Positions 44,488 through 52,708 are shown, counted from the first letter of the stretch. The stretch: 64,000 bases of DNA from Acidobacteriota bacterium (GCA_029263395.1 JAJCXO010000282.1:82899-146898); one strand, 5' to 3'. Notes: generated by a model from the letters alone, not told the origin. Numbers and translations are program-made.

Positions 44488-45138
44488 TCAGAAACGTATC
44501 CGTTTACGCTGACGCTTGCGGGCTTCTAGCTCGCTGCGCTGACTGTTGAAGAACATGGTCGAGCCATCGATTTCGATAAATCGATACTCCTTTTTCGGCT
44601 TCTCGCCGTTCAGACCTAGACTCGCCTTCTTGCCGTACTTCCAGTTCTCGATCGGAGGTCCATCCAGCAACTGGGATGACTCGAATTCTGTATCCTCAGG
44701 CTCACCGAACAACACAAACACGGTGCCACGGTCGGTCAGCAGCCCCGGCAAAGTTCCTTCGCTGTAGCGACTGTTCGCGATCTCGGCACGTTGCTCGAAG
44801 ATCTGCTCAGGGGTCTTCTTGAACAGCTCAGTATCCTCGTTGTGCCGCACCCAGAAAGCAGCGATGAACTCCGCCGCTTCCTCGTCGCTGACCAAGGCTT
44901 GGTACTGAGCAACTTCTAGATCCGTCGCGATGTGATAAATGGGACCAACCAGCCAATGGGAATATTCAACGCCAAGCAAAGGGTTGAACAGCTCTTCGGC
45001 AGTGGCTTCCTTTTTCTTCAGTGCTGAAGCCGACGTTGCCCACAACAGTGCCAGCGCCACCACGAGCACGGCAGAGTATGCTCGACGGAGCCGCGGGCCA
45101 ACGTCAGTTCTTACGTAGGAGATCGAGAAATTCCTCAC
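44488..45138 (-). CDS. GWxTD-domain protein
   Basis: A 216-residue protein with a probable signal sequence (LVVALALLWATSASA) after a long basic n-region. The mature part matches the GWxTD-domain region: EEAAEFIAAFWVRHNEDTE, then RYSEGTLPGLLTDRGTVFVLFGEP, and WKYGKKASLGLN. The exact GWxTD motif reads slightly changed (PGLLTDRG). The domain is widespread in Acidobacteria and related phyla with no known function. A GTG start with AAGGAG 9 bases upstream gives a 35-base overlap with folE. It is in an operon with folE and the KAS III gene. Confidence 0.75.
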   Translation of the reverse strand: MRNFSISYVRTDVGPRLRRAYSAVLVVALALLWATSASALKKKEATAEELFNPLLGVEYSHWLVGPIYHIATDLEVAQYQALVSDEEAAEFIAAFWVRHNEDTELFKKTPEQIFEQRAEIANSRYSEGTLPGLLTDRGTVFVLFGEPEDTEFESSQLLDGPPIENWKYGKKASLGLNGEKPKKEYRFIEIDGSTMFFNSQRSELEARKRQRKRIRF

Positions 45139-45754
45139 GGATAGGTCGCTCCTTGAATATGCCGCGGATCGCCGAAGTGACTGTCAATGCGCCCGGTTTC
45201 TTGACCCCCCGCATCTCGACGCAAAGATGCCGCGCCTCGATCACTACCATCGCTCCCTGGGGGGTCAGACGATCTTCCAGGAAGGTCACAACTTGTTCCG
45301 TCAGTCGCTCCTGCAACTGGGGACGTTTAGCGTAGAACTCTAGAATCCGTGGCAACTTGGACAAACCAACGATGCGATCGTTGGGTACATAGGCCATGTG
45401 GGCGTGGCCGTAAAACGGCACCAGATGATGAGAACACATGGAGTAGAAGGGGATGTTGGTCTCCATCACCATCCCGGAATACCCCTCATCGTTGGGGAAA
45501 GTTGTCACCCGCGGTACGTTGCCCTCTTTGAGGCCATGGAACATCTCAGCATACATCTTGGCGACACGCATATCCGTATCTACCAAGTTGGGGTCCTTGA
45601 GGTCGAGTCCCAACTCTTCGAGGATGCCTTTGACATGCCCCGCTACCCGCTTTAAGCAGGCCTCAGTTTCGGCGGCGCTTTCACCACCAGTTCCCGACTC
45701 ACTCGGGAGACAGGGAGACTCTACAGAAGAAGAATCTTCAGACTTGACCGCCAT
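45104..45754 (-). CDS. folE: GTP cyclohydrolase I
   Basis: A 216-residue type IA enzyme making 7,8-dihydroneopterin triphosphate from GTP. Visible features are the zinc Cys/His set in FYSMCSHHLVPFYGHAHMAY and the later Cys in IEARHLCVEMRG. The active-site stretch VGLSKLPRILEFYAKRPQLQERLT and the C-terminal RGIFKERPIREEFLDLL are also present. The first 30 residues are a Ser/Glu-rich extension not needed for the fold. The ATG with GAGGTG upstream is preferred to a GTG 13 codons earlier. It is the first gene of its operon, divergent from the selenoprotein gene and close to a pterin synthase, so folate or queuosine supply is the likely role. Confidence 0.93.
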   Translation of the reverse strand: MAVKSEDSSSVESPCLPSESGTGGESAAETEACLKRVAGHVKGILEELGLDLKDPNLVDTDMRVAKMYAEMFHGLKEGNVPRVTTFPNDEGYSGMVMETNIPFYSMCSHHLVPFYGHAHMAYVPNDRIVGLSKLPRILEFYAKRPQLQERLTEQVVTFLEDRLTPQGAMVVIEARHLCVEMRGVKKPGALTVTSAIRGIFKERPIREEFLDLLRKN

Positions 45755-45906
45755 CGCACCTCGCCTGCCAGGGAACGACGACTCAGACCTCACGCCTGCA
45801 CGACTTCCTCAGCCACTAAATCTTATCTACAATCACTCAGCCGTGTCCAAGGCTCACGCCGAGCGTCAGTTGAGCGGCCAACAACCCCATCAGGAGGATG
45901 ATCAAC

Positions 45907-46137
45907 ATGCCTAGCTTGCAAATTCAATACTGCGTGGTTTGAAACTACAAGCCACGCGCCGCCGGTCTGGCGGAAGAGATCGAGAAACGTTTCAATATTC
46001 AACCCACTTTGGTCAAAGGTAAAGGCGGTGCCTTCGAAGTCACCCTCGATGGCGAGCTGATCTACTCGAAAATGGCCAACGGCCGTTTCCCCGATGCGGG
46101 AGAGGTAGAACAGGAAATCGAGAAGCGAGTCGCCTAG
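45907..46137 (+). CDS. SelW/Rdx-like selenoprotein (in-frame TGA = Sec12)
   Basis: A 76-residue protein read through one TGA at 45940-45942. The start is MPSLQIQYCVVU, giving a C9-x-x-U12 redox motif after strand 1, the exact position of CxxC/CxxU in the SelW/SelT/SelH (Rdx) thioredoxin-like family. Downstream are AAGLAEEIEKRF, the family hallmark KGKGGAFEVTLDGELIYSK, and GRFPDAGEVEQEI. AGGAGG sits 8 bases before the ATG and the frame is otherwise open to TAG. Treating TGA as stop would leave an 11-residue peptide. It is probably a cytosolic thiol oxidoreductase. It is divergent from folE. Confidence 0.9.
45940..45973 (+). promoter_or_regulatory. Bacterial SECIS-like hairpin
   Basis: Right after the UGA, CCGCC (45959-45963) pairs with GGCGG (45969-45973) around the loop GGTCT. 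The loop is the same GGUCU found in the E. coli fdhF SECIS and bound by SelB, and it begins 21 bases after the UGA. This supports selenocysteine insertion. Confidence 0.75.
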
Positions 46138-46149
46138 CCCCGGCACTCC

Positions 46150-46647
46150 TCACCGTGGCACAACTGGGGCTCGATACCAACAGCTCTGCCCGGAGGTTTG
46201 AGACACGCTGACTGCCAGCTCCTCGACTCCGGGCTCATCCATCCCATCCACCAGCTCGCGCCACAACATTCGCGCCAACACTTCAACCGAGGTGTTGATT
46301 TGATCCAGCAGCGCAACGTCCGCCAGCGGGAAGCGGTAGGTACGTTCCCTGAACTGGATCTCGACGTGATCCTGGCCGCGCTTGACGATCAAGTGCCGGT
46401 TACGCTCGGGCACCAGCGTGCGGTTGTCCAAACGACCACAGGCTCGGCGAATACGAGCCTTGGCCCGCGCCATATCAATCAACAATCCTTCGCCGTCGAG
46501 CGACTGACCGCGTAGCTCAACGCTCACCTGATAGTTGTGGCCATGCAGAAGCTCGGCTTGGTCGGCGTCGAACACCAGGAAATGGGCACAGGAAAACTTG
46601 AAGTCTTGCTTGGCGAGAACGATGGTAAAGGTCGCACCGTGGCTCAT
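46150..46647 (-). CDS. 6-pyruvoyl-tetrahydropterin synthase-like protein (PTPS-III motif)
   Basis: A 165-residue T-fold enzyme. The zinc ligands are H22 (SCAHFL), H35 and H37 (ELLHGHNYQV). The catalytic Cys of PTPS/QueD (CxxxHGH) is absent; instead E32 gives ExxHGH. That motif is the hallmark described for PTPS-III, which makes 6-hydroxymethyl-dihydropterin and can replace dihydroneopterin aldolase in folate synthesis. With folE 500 bases away a folate role is favoured over queuosine. The ATG overlaps the CYTH gene stop by 4 bases. Confidence 0.8.
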   Translation of the reverse strand: MSHGATFTIVLAKQDFKFSCAHFLVFDADQAELLHGHNYQVSVELRGQSLDGEGLLIDMARAKARIRRACGRLDNRTLVPERNRHLIVKRGQDHVEIQFRERTYRFPLADVALLDQINTSVEVLARMLWRELVDGMDEPGVEELAVSVSQTSGQSCWYRAPVVPR

Positions 46648-47246
46648 GATGACCTCTGGAAGCGGTGAGCCTCCTCCGGGAAAAGAATCTCCACCAGCGT
46701 CTTGTTTGTCCGGTGGCGCGCTGCGAAACCCAAGAGATGTTCATATCGATCGAGTACTGCGAGGCCTTCGTTCACCGATGGAGTGTGAATCGCCTCGAAC
46801 TCGACGCACTTCACCGTTTCGGCTGCAGCCGTGGCTTCATAATAAACAATCTCACAATCCGCAAAGTAGTAGACCTCGATATCTTTGCAGATGACGCCCC
46901 GCCAGACGACCTCTAGGGTAGCGAGAAAAGCCTCCACCGTCTCCTGTTGGTCCCCTCGATGTAGCCCTAGATCGAGGTTGACTTCTAGGCGGACTTCGGA
47001 ATCGCGCTCGATCGATTTGACACTCAGATGCTGAAGCTCTTCGTCGCAGCGGTGGCGATAGATATATCGCGGCTGGTGCCGAGCAAAGTAGTACACGTCG
47101 CGCACGCTCTGGACGGTGGTTCCCAGGGGTTTCAGCTGGCGCAGCTGCGAACTCAGGGCTTCGCGGTCAAACTCGTCGCCGACCACGAACTTGTGCTCGA
47201 TCTCTTGAAACTGAGTGGAATGCGAACCTACCGTTGGCGGGATCAC
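46644..47246 (-). CDS. CYTH-domain phosphohydrolase-like protein
   Basis: A 200-residue protein. The N-terminal EIEHKFVV is the ExExK signature of CYTH enzymes (class IV adenylate cyclase, thiamine-triphosphatase, inorganic triphosphatase). Further charged strands that line the tunnel follow: YYFARHQPRYIYRHR, LSVKSIERDSEVRLEVNLDL, and a late VKCVEFEAI. It should bind triphosphate compounds with metal ions; the exact substrate is unknown. A GTG start with AGAGG 8 bases upstream avoids overlap with the transporter gene; the longer frame is unlikely. Confidence 0.75.
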   Translation of the reverse strand: MIPPTVGSHSTQFQEIEHKFVVGDEFDREALSSQLRQLKPLGTTVQSVRDVYYFARHQPRYIYRHRCDEELQHLSVKSIERDSEVRLEVNLDLGLHRGDQQETVEAFLATLEVVWRGVICKDIEVYYFADCEIVYYEATAAAETVKCVEFEAIHTPSVNEGLAVLDRYEHLLGFAARHRTNKTLVEILFPEEAHRFQRSS

Positions 47247-47283
47247 CTCGGAATACCTCTGATGTCGAGACCTGGCATCGTGC

Positions 47284-47964
47284 TCATGCGTCGATATTGA
47301 ACGGCGAAAAGTTGGTGTCGCGATCGTAGTAGTCTTCGTCCTCGGCACGTTTGAGAAAACCGACAATCTTGTAAGTAAATGGCGTCAAGACTGCTTCCCA
47401 CCCGGTCTTGATCAAATAATTGGCGATCATCACTTGAACGATCAAATCATGGGACCAAATTCCGTAGAACGCCAACGGATAGAAGATCAGAGAATCCACA
47501 CCTTCGCCAACGATGGTCGAACCAATGGTTCTTGTCCACAGATGCCGCCCTGAGGTCATGATTTTCATCTTGGCCATGATGTAGGAATTGGTGAATTCGC
47601 CGCACCAGTAGGCGATGAAGGAGGCGCAAGCGATACGCGGCGTCTGCCCAAAAACTTTCACGAAGACTTCCTGGTCTTTCCAGCCCGGAGCTGGAGGCAA
47701 AGCCAGTACGGCCCATGACATGAAGGACGCGAACAACAAGGCGGCAAATCCGGTCCAGATCACCTTTCGGGACCGGGCATAACCATAAACCTCGGTCAAA
47801 ATATCGCCAAAGACATAGCTGATCGGAAAGAAAAAGATCGCTGCGCCAAAGGAGAAGCCGAACAGCGAGGCAACCTTCGGTACGCCGATCAAGCTCGAAC
47901 ACAACAGGACGGTGACAAAAGCAGCCATCACTAGATCGAAATACTTGTAGGATCTTGTTGCCAT
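47284..47964 (-). CDS. Queuosine precursor transporter (YhhQ/VUT family)
   Basis: A 226-residue integral membrane protein with six or so helices. The family pattern is clear: FPISYVFGDILTEVYGYARSR, then WTGFAALLFASFMSWAVLALPP, RIACASFIAYWCGEFTNSYIMAKMK, and GEGVDSLIFYPLAF. The family imports 7-deazaguanine precursors for tRNA queuosine. The ATG at 47964 follows AAGGGGGA; upstream codons overlap the flavoprotein gene region. It shares a strand with the CYTH and pterin genes. Confidence 0.88.
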   Translation of the reverse strand: MATRSYKYFDLVMAAFVTVLLCSSLIGVPKVASLFGFSFGAAIFFFPISYVFGDILTEVYGYARSRKVIWTGFAALLFASFMSWAVLALPPAPGWKDQEVFVKVFGQTPRIACASFIAYWCGEFTNSYIMAKMKIMTSGRHLWTRTIGSTIVGEGVDSLIFYPLAFYGIWSHDLIVQVMIANYLIKTGWEAVLTPFTYKIVGFLKRAEDEDYYDRDTNFSPFNIDA

Positions 47965-47980
47965 TACTGTATTTCCCCCT

Positions 47981-48937
47981 TCACGTGCTTCCACCGTCAC
48001 GTGCGCCTCTCGCCATACCACCCTCGTCCGCCAGATCACCTTCGACTCTGCGCGCCGCAATAGTACCGTCCGCCAACGCAGCGGCAATGTAGTGCTGCCC
48101 CTTCGGCCGGATCAAGTCCCCGGCCGCGAACAACTCGCGGCACGAGGTACGCCCTGAAGCATCGACTCGAAGTCGACCACCAGGCAGCCGCTTGACCGCG
48201 GGCTCGATGGAGGGAATCACCGGCTCAACACCGATGCGGACAAAACAATGGTCAACCGACAATACTTCCCCCGAGGTCAGCTTGATCTGGGTCTGCGAAC
48301 CACTCTCGGCAAAGCTGTGGACCACCGCTCCTTCACGAATCTCGACCCGTGATGCACTCTCTATCTCTCCTCTAAAAACCGGGCGGGCGCGTAATTGACT
48401 CCGCACCAACAGCGTGACATGAGCCCCCGCAACCGACAAGTCGTGGGCCAGTGACGAGGCCTCGTCACCACCACCAACCACCACGATCGTCTGTTCATCG
48501 AACACCTCGAGGTGCTTGCGTGGGCTGACGATCCGGTTGCCGAGCCCCTCCCCCGGCACACCCAACCGACGATGGCTCAAGCCGGTGGCCAGTAGCGCCC
48601 GACGGGCAACCACACATTCACCGTCGGCGAGACTCAGGTGCGCTCGCCCTTCGGTTACTCGCACAGCCTGGACAGTGACGCCGGTCCGGATCTCAGCGAG
48701 GGAGGTAGCCAAGTGATCGGCGAAGCGATCGGCAAGCTGGTGACCGTCGGCAGCAGCAGCGCCTAGTAGGTCTGGCACTGGCGCATCAGCCCAACGCACC
48801 TGGCCGCCGAGCCGCGGAGCTTGCTCGAGCAACAACGTATCGAGCCCGTTCAAACTCGCAACCAACGCGGCACTCATGCCCGCCGGCCCCCCTCCGACGA
48901 TGACCAGGTCCCATAGGGCTGGATCCGCCTCGCTCAT
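47981..48937 (-). CDS. NAD(P)/FAD-dependent oxidoreductase, thioredoxin-reductase-like
   Basis: A 318-residue protein with two dinucleotide-binding folds: FAD GGGPAGMSAALVAS and NAD(P) VVGGGDEASSLAHDL, plus the C-terminal AAGDLIRPKGQHYIAAALADGTIAA. The redox CxxC of true thioredoxin reductases is missing; that position reads VSPRKHLEVF. It is thus more like ferredoxin/flavodoxin-NADP reductase-type or other electron-transfer members. It overlaps the methyltransferase stop by 4 bases (ATGA). The ATG was chosen for the tight FAD motif start. Confidence 0.82.
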   Translation of the reverse strand: MSEADPALWDLVIVGGGPAGMSAALVASLNGLDTLLLEQAPRLGGQVRWADAPVPDLLGAAAADGHQLADRFADHLATSLAEIRTGVTVQAVRVTEGRAHLSLADGECVVARRALLATGLSHRRLGVPGEGLGNRIVSPRKHLEVFDEQTIVVVGGGDEASSLAHDLSVAGAHVTLLVRSQLRARPVFRGEIESASRVEIREGAVVHSFAESGSQTQIKLTSGEVLSVDHCFVRIGVEPVIPSIEPAVKRLPGGRLRVDASGRTSCRELFAAGDLIRPKGQHYIAAALADGTIAARRVEGDLADEGGMARGARDGGST

Positions 48938-50172
48938 GCCTCGGGATAGATTTCGCGATCCAACAACTGGACGACAATCTCCATATGACCCGTCTGCGGA
49001 AACATATCCAGCAGGGTCATGCTGTCGATCCGGAAGTCCGGTCCTAGTTGTTTGAGATCTCGGGCCAGCGTGGCAGCGTTGCAGGAAACGTAGGTCAAGT
49101 GCCGTGGCCGTCGCTCGACCAATACTCGACGGACTTTGTGAGACAACCCAAGACGCGGCGGATCGACAATCACCCGAGTTGGCCGCCGCGGTAGTTTCGG
49201 AATCCACGATTCCACCGACTGCAGCTTGACCTCGAGATTGGCAAGCTGGTTGCGCTGTGCGTTCCGCCGATTGAAACGGCTCGCCACTCGATCCGACTCG
49301 ACGGCAACCACCCGCCGATAGCTCCGCGCCAGCGGTAAGCTGAACAGCCCAACACCGGCAAAAAGATCAAAGGCCGTGCCGTCGCCTTCTTCAGCTCCGA
49401 TTTTCGAAGCCGCCAACGTATGTTCGATCAGGATCGGCGCCAACTGCCGGTGGCCCTGAAAAAAGCACCGAGCATCATAGGCATAAACCAAGTCGCCGAT
49501 GCGACTCTCGACCTCGCCTTGCGGCAGGCCGTCGATCGGCGGCGAGTGCGTCCAGCTGCCCCCATCACCAGCGGTCACATCGATCCGTCGGTGTGACGTG
49601 TCCCCCAGTTGCCCGGGCAGTCCTTCGAGCACCGCTTCGAGTTCGGGCACCAGAACCGGGCAACGGTTCACTGCCACCAAGTCATGACTACCTCGGGCGA
49701 AATAGCCGACCTCAGTACCCCGGATACCCTCTCCGATGTGTAGCTGGGAGCGCAGTCGATAGCCCCAGGGCCGCCCCGGGACCACAGTGACGTTCGACGG
49801 TATTTCGATCCCACCAAGCCGACGCAACGTTTCACGCACAGCCTCAGCCTTATAGCGTAGCTGGGCCGTCTCCTCGAGATGCTGCAAGTCGCAACCACCA
49901 CAGCGATCGTAGTGTGGGCATGGTGCGTCGCGCCGGCCTGGTCCAGGCTCCAAGATCTCGATGATCTCCGCCCGGCCGTATCCCGGCCGCCGCTCCGACA
50001 GTCGAACTCTCAGACGGTCACCGGGTGCCGAGCGCGGAACGAAGATCGGAATGCCTTCAAACCGCGCCAAGCCATCGCCGCCCTCGATCAATTTCTCGAT
50101 CCGGACTTCGAACTCGTCGATCTCCGCGAGCCGCGCTCCGGCACGCTGTTTAGGATGCAGCTCTTCGGTCAA
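48934..50172 (-). CDS. TrmA/RumA-family RNA (uracil-5) methyltransferase
   Basis: About 412 residues. The N-terminal TRAM domain (FEVRIEKLIEGGDGLARFEG) is followed by an iron-sulfur motif, CPHYDRCGGCDLQHL. A SAM-binding fold (FDLFAGVGLFSLPLA), motif IV VDPPRLGLS and the catalytic Cys in SCNAATLARDL complete it. It methylates uridine in 23S rRNA or tRNA. The true start is unclear: codons upstream overlap the GAPDH gene, and TTG 50172 is used as the first plausible one. It is followed by the flavoprotein in an overlapping arrangement. Confidence 0.87.
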   Translation of the reverse strand: MTEELHPKQRAGARLAEIDEFEVRIEKLIEGGDGLARFEGIPIFVPRSAPGDRLRVRLSERRPGYGRAEIIEILEPGPGRRDAPCPHYDRCGGCDLQHLEETAQLRYKAEAVRETLRRLGGIEIPSNVTVVPGRPWGYRLRSQLHIGEGIRGTEVGYFARGSHDLVAVNRCPVLVPELEAVLEGLPGQLGDTSHRRIDVTAGDGGSWTHSPPIDGLPQGEVESRIGDLVYAYDARCFFQGHRQLAPILIEHTLAASKIGAEEGDGTAFDLFAGVGLFSLPLARSYRRVVAVESDRVASRFNRRNAQRNQLANLEVKLQSVESWIPKLPRRPTRVIVDPPRLGLSHKVRRVLVERRPRHLTYVSCNAATLARDLKQLGPDFRIDSMTLLDMFPQTGHMEIVVQLLDREIYPEA

Positions 50173-50185
50173 GGTTTTCTGCGGA

Positions 50186-51250
50186 TCAGATTTCAGTGTA
50201 GAGCCACCGTCGGATCGGATCGAGCCGTCGACGCACGCTCTCGGCGTCCGAATCGATAAGCCACAAGGCCGCAGCCACCGACGACAGCAACGAATTACCA
50301 TCCTGGGGCGTGAAGCAGAATCCGTAAACCTCGCGGCCATGCCGAACGGTCAGTGTCGGGACGACGACAACCGTCTGAGACAAGATCCGCCCACAATAAC
50401 CGTGGTCTCTCCCGAAGCTGAAGATCAGATTGGCATCCTGCTTCTCGGTGATCGCAACCCGCGGATTCGCCCGCAACCTGCGCACCAACTCTTCGACACT
50501 GGTGTCCTGATTCAACATCAAGTTGAACCAGATCGAGTGCATGTACTGCGTGTTGAGCTTGACCGCACTCGAAAACAGATCAAAATCTTCGCCGAGCGTC
50601 TGGAAGACTCGGTTGGCATCCTTGGCATGGTGCGTCCCGTAGTCGGGATCGCCATGCTTCCCGACCTGCGGCGCTGGCAGGAACGACGCGGTCTGCGTGA
50701 TGTCGTTGGCGCGCCGCATACACACAAACGTGCCGCGCTCCAGGCTGTATCCGCCACCCTCTTGCTCGGTCAGGGTTCGCACCAAGGTCGTGATGTTGTG
50801 GGTATTACACGACACGATCTGGATGAACCGATCCTCGCCCGGCACCAACGCCTCATCATTGACGCCGCGGGCGTAGGGTTTGCCAAAACCCTCCTCACTA
50901 CCCTGAGCCAAGAAGCCTTTGGGACCTTTGAGCTGAGTGTAGAACTGGTCTTTCATCTTGTTGCCGACCGGGGTGCAGTCGATCACCACCGTGGCGCGCT
51001 CGAGTGCTTGTTCGGCAGTGTAGGACACGGTGTGTCCGAGAGCTTCAAAGTCTGCCTTGCGATCAACATCGGTAGCCAGTTTGGCACCCCGGGCAATCAT
51101 GTGATTGATCCGAGCCCGATCGCTGACCAACGGCGTCCTCTTGTGAAACGTGACTTCATCGAGACCAAGCTTGTCTCGAAAGTCAGTAAACAGACCTATC
51201 AAGGGCTCACCGATCGTACCGGTGCCCACGACATGAATGATGTTCGTCAT
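50186..51250 (-). CDS. Archaeal-type (class II) glyceraldehyde-3-phosphate dehydrogenase-like protein
   Basis: A 354-residue protein. The Rossmann start IIHVVGTGTIGEPLIG is followed by the catalytic Cys148 in VSCNTHNITTLVRTL, the type II GAPDH pattern (SCNTxx) rather than the bacterial SCTTN. The large central stretch QYMHSIWFNL and HAKDANRVFQT fits the archaeal family. It may act on a different phospho-aldehyde or in gluconeogenesis. The ATG was picked for the GAGAGG upstream and the Rossmann start; the longer frame adds a non-conserved extension. Confidence 0.75.
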   Translation of the reverse strand: MTNIIHVVGTGTIGEPLIGLFTDFRDKLGLDEVTFHKRTPLVSDRARINHMIARGAKLATDVDRKADFEALGHTVSYTAEQALERATVVIDCTPVGNKMKDQFYTQLKGPKGFLAQGSEEGFGKPYARGVNDEALVPGEDRFIQIVSCNTHNITTLVRTLTEQEGGGYSLERGTFVCMRRANDITQTASFLPAPQVGKHGDPDYGTHHAKDANRVFQTLGEDFDLFSSAVKLNTQYMHSIWFNLMLNQDTSVEELVRRLRANPRVAITEKQDANLIFSFGRDHGYCGRILSQTVVVVPTLTVRHGREVYGFCFTPQDGNSLLSSVAAALWLIDSDAESVRRRLDPIRRWLYTEI

Positions 51251-51594
51251 CTCGAACCTCTCGTGGAATGGAAAAGCGCAGATGGATCTCCGCCGCACCA
51301 GGCCCTTTCAGATCGGTAAACTGCGGAGGTTCAACTCCCTGGCCAAGGCGGCGTGAGGCCGCACGGAGCCCCGCGAGCTGTGCTCTCGCGAAGAGACTTC
51401 ACGCGCTCAATAACCTCGCGTATCGGGACGTCGGCAGGCTAGCACAACTCCACAGAGCGACGCCAGATCTCAACTGCCGACAGGTTTCGGGGACACCACG
51501 GCGCGAAGTAGTTTCGGCGCGTCGTATCGATCACCCCCAGGGTCTGATTCCGAGCCTCAGGGGAACGGCTCCCTAAGGAACCGCCCCCAAGTAT
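51251..51594. other. 344-bp gap without a gene
   Basis: GC-rich and contains short inverted repeats (for example GAGCTGTGCTC at 51377) and a partial hairpin near 51560-51585 that may end the transcript from 51873. A T-loop-like GGTTCAACTCC occurs at 51328 but no tRNA cloverleaf fits. No coding region can be supported. Confidence 0.4.
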
Positions 51595-51873
51595 TCAGTC
51601 GTCGGCGTGGTCCGCCCCGGCATGGACTTTACCGCCATGCCAGGTCGGATCGCGGTGAGCAAACTCGTCCAACTCCACCGGCACCTCGAGAAGGGTGCGG
51701 GTGCCGGCTGGATCACACACGTCGTTCTCACACTCGAAGGTGTAGACGTTCCAATCGTCTCGACGCTGATAGTGACTCAGTGTCTGGTACGTATCGCAAT
51801 TCCCACATCGGATCGAGAGGTTGCGGATGTTGATCATGCCCGGTTCCTCGGGCAGGTCGTGCTCGTCGCTCAT
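51595..51873 (-). CDS. Small Cys-rich putative zinc-binding protein
   Basis: A 92-residue protein. A probable zinc ribbon is formed by CGNC (IRCGNCDTYQ) and a second pair C..DVCD (FECENDVCDPAG), with acidic ends. No known family is recognised. The start ATG has no strong ribosome binding site. It lies 37 bases downstream of the double-XRE gene on the same strand and is probably co-transcribed with it. Confidence 0.55.
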   Translation of the reverse strand: MSDEHDLPEEPGMINIRNLSIRCGNCDTYQTLSHYQRRDDWNVYTFECENDVCDPAGTRTLLEVPVELDEFAHRDPTWHGGKVHAGADHADD

Positions 51874-51910
51874 GGGTCTCGAGGGGTAGTCGATCTAAAG
51901 GACCGTCGGT

Positions 51911-52372
51911 TCAAGGGTAGTCGTCGAGTTCTTGGAATGGCAAGCCGCAAGGATAGAACAGGTTGAACACCGGCTGCTCGATCACTTCCGCAAAACCCAG
52001 GAATAGCGGACCATACTTCTCCACCGGAGAGCTTCCAGCTTCGACCGCGGCATACTCGTCCTCTGTCATCTTCAAAGCCTCTGCCATCTCGCTAACCGAC
52101 TTCTCTCGGTTCTCCCGATGCCCCTTGATCAGCGAGCCTGCCTGGCCGTGATTGGTATCCGCGAACCGTCCGCTCTCGGCGAGTAATCGCGAGGTCGGTG
52201 TTTCGAGCTCAATGGCAATCTGTGCCAGGTTGGGGCCCCAGGACTCAGCCGGGGTTTCGCCGGCCTCGATCTCCTCGTATTCACTCGTCGAGATCGCCAA
52301 CTTCTCGGCAACCTCAGCGGTCGAAAGTTCCTTCTTCTCACGTTCTTTCTTGAGTACGTCTCCGAGCTTCAT
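51911..52372 (-). CDS. Tandem XRE-like HTH protein
   Basis: A 153-residue protein made of two similar halves, each an XRE-type helix-turn-helix. First half: LSTAEVAEKLAISTSEYEEI then EAGETPAESWGPNLAQIA. Second half: VSEMAEALKMTEDEYAAV then EAGSSPVEKYGPLFLGFA. The repeat arose by internal duplication. It is probably a DNA-binding regulator. AGGAGGAG lies 6 bases before the ATG; the longer frame upstream lacks such a signal. Confidence 0.7.
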   Translation of the reverse strand: MKLGDVLKKEREKKELSTAEVAEKLAISTSEYEEIEAGETPAESWGPNLAQIAIELETPTSRLLAESGRFADTNHGQAGSLIKGHRENREKSVSEMAEALKMTEDEYAAVEAGSSPVEKYGPLFLGFAEVIEQPVFNLFYPCGLPFQELDDYP

Positions 52373-52708
52373 GAAAGCTCCTCCTAGGGATGTTGGCCAA
52401 ACGCCAAAAAGGTTTACAAAGCAGAGATTAAACTCGTTTTCTAGAACTGTTTTCGCAAACAAGGATGCCATACTTGAAGCGTAAACTTTCTCCACATCTT
52501 ATAACACAGCATAGGCCGATTCGGCTTGCCGACTCGCCTCACCAGGTCAGTTTTCGGCCGAGACCTTGTCGGCCTAGAAACGGTTCAGGTGGCGCCTGGG
52601 ACAGCGCCGTGAGAAACTGGCCGGCGGCGGCGATCCTGATGAAAGAGACTGTACCTCAGTCGGGCAGCCGCAATCTGGGAACCAAGAAGACAGAGCTCTA
52701 GCCAGTAA

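Noticed and set aside
45823..46146. 107-residue minus-strand ORF opposite the SelW-like gene
   Set aside because: No family match, no ribosome binding site, and the plus strand has clear SelW homology read through TGA; this is an antisense shadow.
47284..48087. Longer start for the queuosine-precursor transporter
   Set aside because: The extension is arginine-rich, overlaps the flavoprotein gene, and the internal ATG has a good ribosome binding site.
49961..51319. 452-residue plus-strand ORF
   Set aside because: Lies opposite the methyltransferase and GAPDH-like genes, has arginine/histidine-rich non-domain sequence and no ribosome binding site.
51320..51345. tRNA-like T-loop GGTTCAACTCC
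   Set aside because: The flanking bases do not pair as a T-stem and no anticodon or acceptor stem can be built.
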